Positions 1 through 6,291 are shown, counted from the first letter of the stretch. The stretch is DNA of 9,283 bases from Deltaproteobacteria bacterium (GCA_005879255.1 VBKY01000084.1:5737-15019), one strand, 5' to 3'. A program made the numbers and translations. The notes: generated by a model not told the origin, from the sequence alone.

Positions 1-445
1 TCGGGAGCTTGGTTACATCCGCGTCGGCGCCTTTCCAGACGATCTCTTTGACCGGGGCCTGCGAGCGATCCACCCGATTGGTGGGAATGGGTGAATTCTC
101 GCGACGGCCAAATTCTTCGACCATGCTTTGAAGGTTGGAGTCGATGGCGAGAGCAAGTCGTTCGTAAGTTCCTTGGAGATTGATCAGCAGCGGGATCGAC
201 GAGCCCTTGATCTTGCGAAAGAGCACAGCGGGATAGTTCGGATAGCGCCCATCCGTGCGCATTTGATCGACGATCGCCGTCGCCTCGAAGACCGGATCGA
301 TTTCTTTGTCGACGACCATCAATTGCTTCGGATCGTATTCGATCAGTTTTTGCAGGTAACCGCGCAGATCTTTTGCGACCAGGGCCTTATCGATGTGAAT
401 TTCCTTCTGCGCCGCTATCTCTGTCAATGCCGGCTGTCGTGCCAT
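1..445 (-). CDS. UbiD-family decarboxylase, N-terminal part (runs off left edge)
   Basis: This is the first 148 codons of a UbiD-family carboxy-lyase, read from an ATG at 445 to the window edge. Recognition rests on the N-terminal domain pattern: LRGYLQKL near residue 28, a VVDKEIDPVFEATAI strand-helix, LFRKIKGSSIPLLINLQGTYERLALAI (in pieces around residues 75-100), then APVKEIVW..ADVTKLP, which leads into the catalytic domain. UbiD enzymes reversibly decarboxylate aromatic or alpha,beta-unsaturated acids with prenylated FMN made by UbiX. The prFMN- and metal-binding residues lie beyond the edge, so activity cannot be judged. The start is supported by AGGGAG eight bases upstream. About 25 residues precede the usual family start. 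It is the last visible gene of the minus-strand operon, 75 bp after a solute-binding protein gene, which suggests that an imported acid is the substrate (inference). The family call is fairly sure; the substrate is unknown. Confidence 0.85.
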   Translation of the reverse strand, partial: MARQPALTEIAAQKEIHIDKALVAKDLRGYLQKLIEYDPKQLMVVDKEIDPVFEATAIVDQMRTDGRYPNYPAVLFRKIKGSSIPLLINLQGTYERLALAIDSNLQSMVEEFGRRENSPIPTNRVDRSQAPVKEIVWKGADADVTKLP

Positions 446-453
446 TTCAGGGT

Positions 454-459
454 CTCCCT
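454..459 (-). promoter_or_regulatory. Ribosome binding site of the UbiD-family gene
   Basis: AGGGAG on the minus strand lies eight bases before the ATG at 445. It decides the start against an in-frame GTG six codons upstream and an in-frame ATG at 490 that is closed off by a TGA. Confidence 0.6.
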
Positions 460-478
460 TCACTTCTGAAGCAAAAAT

Positions 479-490
479 TCACCGTCGCAT
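479..490 (-). other. Three-codon leader ORF (ATG CGA CGG TGA) ahead of the UbiD-family gene
   Basis: On the minus strand AGAGG sits seven bases ahead of an ATG that opens a Met-Arg-Arg-stop reading frame. It is in the same frame as the UbiD-family gene and ends 33 bases before that gene's ATG. It may be chance. It could also be a minimal leader peptide, or the remnant of a longer N-terminus closed by a TGA. Confidence 0.25.
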
Positions 491-520
491 CGTTTTTCCT
501 CTAATGATGAATAAGCCAGG

Positions 521-1495
521 CTAGCGATTGAGAAATTCGTAAGCTCGCCTTTGGTGGCTCATATCTTCTAATTCTTCGGGTGTAAAGGGTTTGGTAATCT
601 TAAGCGCCTCGCGGTAAATATCGATCTCTTTCTGCACGGCGTCTCGAGGTTTGGTGCCATCCTTGCTGTACACCGCCATCACCGTCGCTAAGGCTTCGGC
701 GGCGACGGTGGAGTCGATTTTGTGGATCCTTAAAATGTAATCCACTAGCTCGCTATGATTTTTTGGCTCGCGCATGTAGAGCATGGTCCTCAGTACGGCG
801 CGGATCACCGACAGTGCCTTGATTGAGTTCCTTTTGAGCGTATCCGAAGAGGCCAATAATCCGATGCCGCTCAGCGGCGCGTAGTCCTTGGCATCGGCCA
901 ACCGGTTAAAACCTCTCACTTGGGTCTCCTCAGCGAAGGGCGGAGGCAACATGGCCGCGGCGAGTTTTTTGGACATCAAGGCGGTGCGAGAGCTTTCCGT
1001 GCTTTGAGTATAAAAAAAATTTACCGCCGCAGGATCGACGCCGTTTCCTTTGATGATCTCTCGCGCCGCAATAGCTGTCGCGTCGGTCAGGGCCACGGCA
1101 CCTACCGATTTGCCGATGAGGTCACGAACGCTTTTGATTTCCGGCGCGGCCATCAGGGCAAAAGTTACGTACTGTTGAATGTACAGAATACGCTTGATCG
1201 GCAGCCCCCGCATGGTCGCGGAAATCCCGGCTCCAACCGTGGTAGAGAAATCCAGCTCTCCGGCAACGAGAGCCGCGATCGCCGTTGGCGGCGACATCAG
1301 CACCAGATCCACATCGACGTTCTCACGTGTAAAGAAACCCTTGTCCTTACCAAAAAACAGCGGCATGGAGGTTAGGCTCTTGGTCGGGATATGAACAATT
1401 GCCCGCGTGTTCGATTGCGCCGAACACTTGACCGAAGGAAAGAATAAGAGAGCGGCAATCAAACCACCCGCAAACCGTAATACTTTGATTCCCAT
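521..1495 (-). CDS. NMT1/THI5-like periplasmic solute-binding protein (SsuA/TauA type)
   Basis: This encodes a 324-residue secreted binding protein of an ABC-type uptake system. Residues 1-26 form a Sec signal peptide: a basic start (MGIKVLR), a hydrophobic core GGLIAALLFF, and a likely cut after CSA. C24 has no proper lipobox, so it is probably a soluble periplasmic protein. The mature part shows the NMT1 pattern: a beta strand HIPTKSLTSMPLFFGKDKGFF with the ligand-loop region, then TAIAALVAGELDFSTTVGAG near 71-90, then SVRDLIGKSVGAV near 122-134. The frame is open back to 1660 inside the neighbouring gene, but the signal peptide and the AGGA five bases before this ATG fix the start at 1495. 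It begins seven bases after the stop of the amidohydrolase gene, so translation is probably coupled. Family members bind sulfonates, nitrate, pyrimidine precursors or aromatic acids; the ligand here is unknown. No permease or ATPase is nearby. Confidence 0.87.
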   Translation of the reverse strand: MGIKVLRFAGGLIAALLFFPSVKCSAQSNTRAIVHIPTKSLTSMPLFFGKDKGFFTRENVDVDLVLMSPPTAIAALVAGELDFSTTVGAGISATMRGLPIKRILYIQQYVTFALMAAPEIKSVRDLIGKSVGAVALTDATAIAAREIIKGNGVDPAAVNFFYTQSTESSRTALMSKKLAAAMLPPPFAEETQVRGFNRLADAKDYAPLSGIGLLASSDTLKRNSIKALSVIRAVLRTMLYMREPKNHSELVDYILRIHKIDSTVAAEALATVMAVYSKDGTKPRDAVQKEIDIYREALKITKPFTPEELEDMSHQRRAYEFLNR

Positions 1496-1502
1496 CCTTG
1501 TC

Positions 1503-2534
1503 CTAATCGCCGAAATACAATCTGTTCGGATTGTCGCTACGAATCTTCTGCACTGCTCCCGGGAAGAAACAATCGTGATGCGGAAAATCGGAGGCGAATA
1601 CCAACGTCTCGGCGCCAACGGTCTCGGCAACATAAGGCACGGCCCGCTCCTCAAGCTCAAAAGAGACGAAACACTGGCGGCGAAAATAAACGCTCGGTCG
1701 CTCTTTCAAATGCGGTACTTCGAACCGATAGTTCTCGGCGTGCTCGTCCATCCGCTCCAGCCAATAGGGAACCCAACCACAGCCCGCCTCCATAAAGCCG
1801 ACGCGCAGGCAGGGATGACGCTCCAGAACTCCGCCGAGGATCAGACTCGCCGCCGCGGTCATCTGTTCCATGGGATGCGCGTGCAAGTGGAAAAGACAGT
1901 AGCGGTCAAACCGTTCCGCGCCGGCGGTCGGCAAACGAATACCGGTGCTGACATGGACCAACGCCGGAACATTGAGTTGCTCGGCCAAGCTCCAAAGGGG
2001 GTCATAGGCCGGATGATCGAGATTTCGGTTGTCCACCGGGTGCGGAGAAATAAATAAACCGCGATGGCCCAATTCCGTGACGGCGCGCTCTGCCTCTTTC
2101 ATTGCCAGCTCCGGCTCCTGAAACGGGATCATGGCAACTCCGAGCAGCCTCTCTCTGTTCGGCGCACAGTGTTCGGCCAGCCAATTGTTGTAGGCACGAA
2201 ATAACGCCGGCACGAGTTGCGGATGGCGGACACCGCCAAGCCGAAGCGCGTGGGTCGGGAAGAGAGCGACCCTGTCGATGCCTTCGCCGTCCATCACTTT
2301 GAGGCGAGTCTCAGCGTCGGCGGCCATTTGAAGAAGATCCTGACGACCGGTTTCAGGAATGAACCCCAATGGAAAACGACTTGTCGGGCCATCGCTGCCG
2401 GTACTGTTGCCGTTCTCGAACCCCGGGGTTCCGGTCACAACTTCACGCAGGGACGCATCCAAATAACGCAACCAAATATCATTCGGTTCAGACACATGCG
2501 CGTCGGAATCAATAATGTTCTCTGTCCTCAGCAC
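1503..2534 (-). CDS. Amidohydro_2 family hydrolase/decarboxylase (ACMSD-like)
   Basis: This encodes a 343-residue cytoplasmic TIM-barrel metalloenzyme of the Amidohydro_2 group, which includes ACMSD, gamma-resorcylate decarboxylase and 5-carboxyvanillate decarboxylase. Candidate metal and catalytic residues are visible in order: D11-x-H13 in IIDSDAHVSEP, H194 in PALVHVSTG, H220 in HAHPMEQM, E249 in GFMEAGCGW, and D316 in FASDFPHHD. The C-terminus NPNRLYFGD matches the usual family ending, so it is full length. The start is GTG, with AAGG about nine bases upstream; the metal motif at residue 11 fits this start. It lies 100 bp after the DUF3891 gene and seven bases before the binding-protein gene. 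It has a second, divergent family member at 6316-7479. Nearby UbiD suggests carboxylic-acid chemistry (inference); lactonase or amidase activity is possible too. Confidence 0.88.
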   Translation of the reverse strand: MLRTENIIDSDAHVSEPNDIWLRYLDASLREVVTGTPGFENGNSTGSDGPTSRFPLGFIPETGRQDLLQMAADAETRLKVMDGEGIDRVALFPTHALRLGGVRHPQLVPALFRAYNNWLAEHCAPNRERLLGVAMIPFQEPELAMKEAERAVTELGHRGLFISPHPVDNRNLDHPAYDPLWSLAEQLNVPALVHVSTGIRLPTAGAERFDRYCLFHLHAHPMEQMTAAASLILGGVLERHPCLRVGFMEAGCGWVPYWLERMDEHAENYRFEVPHLKERPSVYFRRQCFVSFELEERAVPYVAETVGAETLVFASDFPHHDCFFPGAVQKIRSDNPNRLYFGD

Positions 2535-2634
2535 TTACCGCCGCCTTCTTGCCAATATCAACGATCGTTAGTCACTTCCCTCGCGCAAGTCTCACGTCTC
2601 GTTGGCCGTGCAGTTATTCTCGAGTTTCGATCGT

Positions 2635-3477
2635 TCATGCCGCGCGCATCGTATAGTTGATGGGGATCCTTTGGCCGCGATAAAACTGCTGTAAGAATTC
2701 CTCCTGGCTAGCGAAAGGCCGGTTCGCCACGAGCCGGCCCTCGAAGGATAGCGTCAGAGGACTCACGTCGAAGGGGAAAGGACGCACTATAGCGTGGGCC
2801 TCATCGAGAACATCGATTGTCAGGGTGACGTTCGGCCGTTCACGGGCAACCGGCACGGCAAGGCCGCTCAAGGTGTGTGTCGGACCATTTTTTCTGGCTT
2901 GACTGTTGAACGGATAACGGTTGCAGACGAACTGCGCGAACTGGTCAAAAACCTCCATCAGATTGAAGTTGGTCCAAAGATGCTTTTCGGTGGTCACACC
3001 AGTCAGTGCTTGGTTTTTTTGCAACGTCGGCAGCCATCCGGCGCGCAACTCCTTTTGCTGGGCGATGAACTCCTGTACGGCGGGGTCGCCGGTATAGTCG
3101 GGCATCGAGGGCAACAGGCCCATGCCCTTAGTCAACAACGCTTCGCCGTGCATCGAGATGAAATATGCGGCGTAGAGATCGCGCGCTGCGATGCGGCCGA
3201 TGGCGCGGCGGTACAGATCCAACCATACCCGTTGACCCAAGTGTTTGATGCTTCCGATATAATCCGATGGGTAACCCTGCTCGTTGACGGAAGGTTTGAT
3301 TTCCCAGTCCCACCATCCGCTATCGTGTTCTTGGGCGGCAAGCACCATTGAGCTGTATGGTTGCAGCCTGGCGAACTGATCGTTACCCCAGTGCGCCGCC
3401 AATAAACCCGCGATGCGCGAGTGATCAGTCTGGAGGATTAATAGCACTCTGGAATCATCGTACGGACACACCATCAT
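2635..3477 (-). CDS. DUF3891 family protein, possible HD-like metal enzyme
   Basis: This encodes a 280-residue soluble protein that I recognise as DUF3891 from the N-terminal pattern: LILQTDHSRIAGLLAAHWG (residues 13-31), then VLAAQEHDSGWWDWE (45-59), then AAYFISMHGEALL (103-115). No signal peptide or membrane segment is seen. The spaced residues H19, H29, H51-D52 and H110 resemble the order of ligands in HD-type metal phosphohydrolases. This is inference; no activity is known to me for the family. The C-terminal 80 residues look like a beta-rich domain (VTLTIDVLDEAHAIVRPFPF). Two ATG codons stand in tandem; GAGGA eight bases before the first favours 3477. It is the first gene of the minus-strand operon, divergent from the LysR regulator. 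Its link to the amidohydrolase and UbiD genes is unexplained. Confidence 0.78.
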   Translation of the reverse strand: MMVCPYDDSRVLLILQTDHSRIAGLLAAHWGNDQFARLQPYSSMVLAAQEHDSGWWDWEIKPSVNEQGYPSDYIGSIKHLGQRVWLDLYRRAIGRIAARDLYAAYFISMHGEALLTKGMGLLPSMPDYTGDPAVQEFIAQQKELRAGWLPTLQKNQALTGVTTEKHLWTNFNLMEVFDQFAQFVCNRYPFNSQARKNGPTHTLSGLAVPVARERPNVTLTIDVLDEAHAIVRPFPFDVSPLTLSFEGRLVANRPFASQEEFLQQFYRGQRIPINYTMRAA

Positions 3478-3537
3478 GGGCTTGATCCTCGCTTTTCGAG
3501 TTCAACGCAGTCCTGCTGCTGCATTATGTTACTAACG

Positions 3538-3566
3538 TGAGCACTAATCCTTGTCCAATATATAAT
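3538..3566 (+). promoter_or_regulatory. Candidate promoter of the LysR-type regulator gene
   Basis: TATAAT (3561-3566) is an exact sigma70 -10 box. TGAGCA (3538-3543) is a weak -35 at 17-bp spacing. A transcript from here would have a leader of about 50 bases before the ATG at 3624. Confidence 0.35.
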
Positions 3567-3567
3567 A

Positions 3568-3585
3568 TTCATGTTAGGCATAGAA
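3568..3585. promoter_or_regulatory. Candidate LysR-type operator (imperfect dyad, T-N11-A)
   Basis: The sequence TTCATG-N5-CATAGAA is a near-palindrome with one extra base in the right arm, and it contains T-N11-A spacing (3568/3580 and 3572/3584), the loose consensus of LysR-type binding sites. It overlaps the predicted transcription start of the regulator gene, as expected for autorepression. The motif is weak and could be chance. Confidence 0.25.
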
Positions 3586-3623
3586 AAAAGGGTATGTGTG
3601 CTTAAAGGGGTAGAATAAAAGCT

Positions 3624-4502
3624 ATGACATTCCATCAGCTGGAAATATTTGATGCGGTCGCTGATCAGATGAGTCTTACGGCCGCCGCGCGAAAGATCAA
3701 AATCAGTCAGCCGTCGGTATCCAAACAGTTGCGCTTTCTTGAGCGCGAGTGCGGGCTCAAGCTGTACGTCAAAAGTGGACGGGGAATTAAAATTACCGAG
3801 GAAGGGCGCTTGTTGCAGGTTGCCGCGAAACCGATCCTCAAACAGATGGAGGATTTGAGAGGTTCGTTCCTGACAGGCGTTGCTGGCGCAAAAGCTACGA
3901 CCCTGAGGGTCGGCAGCACGCCGAGCCCCGGGGCATTTTTTCTTCCGGGCGTGCTGAAGTCATTTGTTGAGCTGCATCCCAAGGTTCATCCGACGCTCCG
4001 CACCGGTTATCCTGACACCATTGAAAAAATGGTGCTCAATGGCGAGGTCGAGATCGCGGTCACGACGATTCTTCCGGATCATCCTCAGATCGTTGCCGAA
4101 GCGATCAACTCCGAGGGTATCGTCGCCGTTGTCGCTGCTAAACATCAATTAGCGCATAAGCGAAGATTGAATGAAGCCGAACTGATGAAGGCCCCCTTCG
4201 TGATGACAACGGGAGGGCGGATCGCCGAAGAAATCAAAAAAATCGGTTTGCGTTTGAATGTTGTGATGTGGTGCGAGTCGGTTGATCTTAAAAAGGCTGC
4301 AGTACAGGCGGGACTCGGTGTCGGGCTATTCTATCGTGGCAGCGCCGAAGCAGGTTTAAGGCAGGGATATTTTAAAACGATCGAAATGCCATGGTTAAAG
4401 GACATCAACATCGCTTCCTTTGTCATCTATCGAAAAGGCATTCGGTTTTCTCCCATTCTGCTCAGTTTCCTCTCTCTCCTGCGCCAATCTTCAAAGGCTT
4501 GA
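3624..4502 (+). CDS. LysR-type transcriptional regulator
   Basis: This encodes a 292-residue DNA-binding regulator. The N-terminal winged helix-turn-helix is clear: MTFHQLEIFDAVADQMSLT, then AAARKIKISQPSVSKQLRFLE (residues 20-40), then LKLYVKSGRGIKITEEG. A linker helix follows to about residue 85. The effector-binding domain begins at TLRVGSTPSPGAFFLPG (92-108) and includes GEVEIAVTT and the AAVQAGLGVGLFYRGSAEAG region typical of the family. Length is normal (about 300). The start fits the usual family beginning, although the nearest Shine-Dalgarno (AAAGGGG, 3604-3610) lies 13 bases upstream, longer than usual. It is divergent from the DUF3891-led operon and in line with the M20 gene, so either may be its target. 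LysR proteins usually respond to a small pathway intermediate; which one cannot be read from the sequence. Confidence 0.93.
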   Translation: MTFHQLEIFDAVADQMSLTAAARKIKISQPSVSKQLRFLERECGLKLYVKSGRGIKITEEGRLLQVAAKPILKQMEDLRGSFLTGVAGAKATTLRVGSTPSPGAFFLPGVLKSFVELHPKVHPTLRTGYPDTIEKMVLNGEVEIAVTTILPDHPQIVAEAINSEGIVAVVAAKHQLAHKRRLNEAELMKAPFVMTTGGRIAEEIKKIGLRLNVVMWCESVDLKKAAVQAGLGVGLFYRGSAEAGLRQGYFKTIEMPWLKDINIASFVIYRKGIRFSPILLSFLSLLRQSSKA

Positions 4503-4521
4503 CGCGCTGCCAAACAGCTCT

Positions 4522-4542
4522 GCGCTTCCCGGCTGAAAGCGC
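4522..4542. repeat. Small inverted repeat just after the LysR gene
   Basis: GCGCTT and AAGCGC form a perfect 6-bp stem around a nine-base loop, 20 bases after the LysR stop codon. No T-run follows, so it is at most a weak terminator or an RNA-stabilising hairpin. Confidence 0.3.
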
Positions 4543-4585
4543 GCGTCGTTCGATCCTTAATTATTTGAGAGTCTATGGGAAAGCA

Positions 4586-4610
4586 TGCGCGCTCGTTCTT
4601 ATGGCGCGCA
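4586..4610. repeat. Perfect 7-bp inverted repeat (TGCGCGC / GCGCGCA)
   Basis: TGCGCGC at 4586-4592 and GCGCGCA at 4604-4610 are exact inverted copies around an 11-base loop. It is REP-like in character, and no T-run follows. Function is unknown. Confidence 0.35.
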
Positions 4611-4693
4611 ACTCGCTCTGGTAGTGCGGTATATTTCTTTTCGGACTATTGGACCCAGCGCGTCTGTCGGCTTGTATTTAGCGTGTGATTGGC

Positions 4694-4708
4694 TTAATTC
4701 GAAGTTAA
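4694..4708. promoter_or_regulatory. Candidate LysR operator upstream of the M20 gene (TTAA-N7-TTAA)
   Basis: TTAATTCGAAGTTAA has identical TTAA half-sites seven bases apart, with T-N11-A spacing (4695/4707), as in many LysR-type binding sites. It is about 60 bp before the M20 start, the right place for activation by the adjacent regulator. The assignment rests on position and pattern only. Confidence 0.3.
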
Positions 4709-4766
4709 ACTTGCTCGCAAGCCATCGAATAAACCATGCGATAAGCAAAAGTATGAAGGTCACAAT

Positions 4767-6053
4767 ATGATCCAAGAACAAGACAGAGCGAACGTTATCA
4801 AACGAATTAATCGGGAAGAGCTGGCGGAGCTTACCAAACAGCTAGTCGACATTTCCAGCCCGACCGGGTCCGAGAAGGCGATCGGCGAATTTATTTTGGC
4901 CTGGCATGTGCGCCACAATCTTAAACCTGTGCGCCAGGAGCTCGGTCCGGATCGTGTGAATGCGATTGGCATTTTAGAAGGTCGCGCAAATGGTGTCTCG
5001 TTGACGATTAACGGGCACATGGACACGAGTTATACGGGGACGGAAGAGGACCGCATGTTCTGTCGCGCTCTCGAACCCGATAGCGACCTGAAGGGAGCGA
5101 TTCGAGAGGGCAAAGTTTTCGGGTTAGGCGCCTCCAATATGAAGTCCGGCCTGGCGGCATTTATGGTCGCGGGCAAAGCCATCCGAGAGAGCGGCATCTC
5201 CTTAAAGGGAGATTTGATTCTCGCCGCCGTGGCCGGCGAAATCTCTCGGACACCCATCGGACCGTATCAATCCGAAGCGTACAGAGGAGAAGGAACCGGA
5301 ACGCAACATCTTTTGACCCACGGCATTCAATCCGACTACGCGATCGTGGCGGACCGTTCAGCGCATTCCATCGTCTGGGCGCAAAATGGGGTGGCGCAAT
5401 TTAAGATCAGCACATTTGGCGATCCTCATGCCGCTTGGGGAGTTACTCGGGAAGAGAAACCGCCTGAAGCATCCAGTGCAATTTTGAAAATGATGAAAGT
5501 CTTGCAGGCTGTCGATGAATGGGCGGCGGAATTCGAACGGGCCCATGTATATAGATCGCCCCACGGCCCGATCGTTCCCAAAGTCAATATCGGTGCGATT
5601 CAAGGCGGCGCTCCCTTTAGACCGAACTATTATCCCGGAGTTTGTTCGATCTATGTCGACGTGCGCACGCCGCCTGAGTTGCGTCCCGTCCAGGTCCAGC
5701 ATGAGCTCAAAGCCGTTCTGACTCGACTCGGCATCGAGTGCGAGATTGAAATGTATGCCTCCAAGATGGGCTATCAAGCCAAGGGCGTCGAGCCGGTTAT
5801 CAAGGTGATCGAGGAAACCTATCAATCGCTGTTCGGTAAAGAGACGCCGGCGCCGACCGGCTTACACGCCAGCATCTGGACGGACACCAACATTTATAAC
5901 GAGCTCGGAATACCTGCGTGCAAGTTCGGCTTGGGCGGCGGCAGATGGAAGTTTCGCTCGGAGCAAATCGATATCGAAAATATCTTTCAGGCGGCCCAGG
6001 TCTATGCGCTCGCCGCGCTGGAGATTTGCAACTGGGAGAAGCGACCCGGCTAA
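4767..6053 (+). CDS. M20-fold amidohydrolase/deacylase (ArgE/DapE-like) with altered metal site
   Basis: This encodes a 428-residue cytoplasmic protein with the M20 layout: catalytic domain, inserted dimerisation domain (about 210-320), and catalytic C-terminal part. Family marks include NGHMDTS (H84, D86), GLGASNMKSGLAA (119-131), AAVAGEI (153-159), GDPHAAWG (H221) in the dimerisation domain, N287..P290..D298-x-R300, and TDTNIYNELGIPACKFG. M20 enzymes remove acyl or amino-acid groups from amides using two metals. By eye alignment only H84 and D86 are fully kept: the bridging Asp is N124, the usual Glu-Glu pair reads E158-I159, the next acidic ligand is D196, and the C-terminal AHxxNE His is K395. 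It may bind one metal, or be a divergent subgroup with another role. GAAGG seven bases before the ATG supports the start. It lies 264 bp after the LysR gene in the same direction. The substrate is unknown. Confidence 0.85.
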   Translation: MIQEQDRANVIKRINREELAELTKQLVDISSPTGSEKAIGEFILAWHVRHNLKPVRQELGPDRVNAIGILEGRANGVSLTINGHMDTSYTGTEEDRMFCRALEPDSDLKGAIREGKVFGLGASNMKSGLAAFMVAGKAIRESGISLKGDLILAAVAGEISRTPIGPYQSEAYRGEGTGTQHLLTHGIQSDYAIVADRSAHSIVWAQNGVAQFKISTFGDPHAAWGVTREEKPPEASSAILKMMKVLQAVDEWAAEFERAHVYRSPHGPIVPKVNIGAIQGGAPFRPNYYPGVCSIYVDVRTPPELRPVQVQHELKAVLTRLGIECEIEMYASKMGYQAKGVEPVIKVIEETYQSLFGKETPAPTGLHASIWTDTNIYNELGIPACKFGLGGGRWKFRSEQIDIENIFQAAQVYALAALEICNWEKRPG

Positions 6054-6157
6054 GTTGCGGCGAAATTATTGCCACGACCTAGTGTCGTGTCTCAAAAATT
6101 CGTTGAAAAACTCCAAGCGATGGCAGCGGCTGAAGGCCGCACTCAAATCCCCCTGAA

Positions 6158-6178
6158 TCCCCCTTTTTCAAAGGGGGA
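6158..6178. terminator. Stem-loop TCCCCCTTT-TTC-AAAGGGGGA in the MITE-like element
   Basis: A perfect 9-bp stem with a three-base loop. CCCCCTTTTTCAAAGGGGG units recur, in my recollection, in many environmental bacterial genomes. It is 105 bp past the M20 stop and could end transcription from either convergent gene, though no long T-run follows directly. Confidence 0.4.
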
Positions 6179-6199
6179 ATTTCTTCCGTGGGACTTAAA

Positions 6200-6236
6200 C
6201 CCCTCTTTGGAAAAGAGGGGAAAGGGGAGATTTTTT
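6200..6236 (+). terminator. Stem-loop CCCCTCTTT-GGA-AAAGAGGGG with downstream T-run
   Basis: A perfect 9-bp stem (6200-6208 with 6212-6220) and a three-base loop, followed ten bases later by six T (6231-6236). The GGGGAGATTT at its right edge can also pair with AAATCCCCC at 6145-6153, giving a nested foldback. It is a plausible factor-independent terminator for the M20 gene, although the T-run is displaced. Confidence 0.45.
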
Positions 6237-6279
6237 GGCGGAACGGCGCGGGAATATATCGCGATTTTCTGGGTCACCA

Positions 6280-6291
6280 CACTAGCTAGTG
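6280..6291. repeat. 12-bp perfect palindrome CACTAGCTAGTG at the right element edge
   Basis: The palindrome is made of the element's last bases CACTAG and the flanking CTAGTG. It may record the CTAG target or a second copy of the element tip. Confidence 0.4.

Larger units (their letters stand above)
3478..3623. promoter_or_regulatory. Divergent control region between the DUF3891 operon and the LysR gene
   Basis: This 146-bp AT-rich stretch separates two divergently transcribed genes, the usual arrangement for a LysR regulator acting on its neighbour. It holds a consensus TATAAT on the plus strand (3561-3566), with a poor -35 (TGAGCA, 3538-3543) at 17-bp spacing. The minus strand reads TATTAT over the same bases. 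The direct repeat ACTAA occurs at 3531 and 3543. No clear minus-strand -35 was found. Confidence 0.5.
4503..4766. other. Intergenic region between LysR gene and M20 gene: dyads, no gene
   Basis: No coding frame here looks real. It holds two small stem-loops (4522-4542 and 4586-4610), an AT-rich dyad at 4694-4708, and CTTGC-TC-GCAAG at 4710-4721. GAAGG at 4755-4759 is the ribosome binding site of the M20 gene, seven bases before its ATG. The gap is long enough for the M20 gene to have its own promoter; no good -35/-10 pair was seen. Confidence 0.5.
6080..6284. mobile_element. MITE-like element with imperfect terminal inverted repeats at CTAG
   Basis: The left end (6079-6102) and the reverse complement of the right end (6262-6285) match at 19 of 24 positions. 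Both begin CTAGTGT and share GTG, CA and AAA..TCG blocks. Each end carries CTAG, so the element is bounded by TA dinucleotides (6080-6081 and 6283-6284) with about 201 bp between. IS630/Tc1-mariner elements insert at TA, and IS630 prefers CTAG, which fits. No transposase is encoded, so it would be a non-autonomous element moved in trans. The interior holds two strong C-run/G-run stem-loops. The insertion is in a harmless convergent gap. Confidence 0.55.

Noticed and set aside
128..469. Plus-strand 113-residue open frame at the left edge
   Set aside because: It lies opposite the UbiD-family coding region, has Arg/Asp-rich low-quality composition, and matches no family; the minus-strand reading is clearly the gene.
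1424..1426. C24 of the NMT1-like protein as a lipoprotein cysteine
   Set aside because: The residues before it (S-V-K) do not form a lipobox; CSA followed by Q is a better signal peptidase I site.
1496..1660. A 55-residue N-terminal extension of the NMT1-like protein, into the amidohydrolase gene
   Set aside because: The sequence is a frame-shifted reading of the amidohydrolase, and a signal peptide with a Shine-Dalgarno begins at 1495.
2560..2635. Palindrome AACGATCGTT and a second CGATCGTT 66 bp away between DUF3891 and amidohydrolase genes
   Set aside because: Too short to separate from chance; CGATCG occurs by chance at this base composition, and one copy overlaps a stop codon region.
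4585..4781. Short open frames on both strands between the LysR and M20 genes
   Set aside because: No ribosome binding site and no family resemblance; the plus-strand frame also overlaps the M20 start region.
6073..6089. CACGAC-CTAGT-GTCGTG hairpin as the M20 terminator
   Set aside because: No T-run follows, and the dyad is partly made by the mobile-element end.
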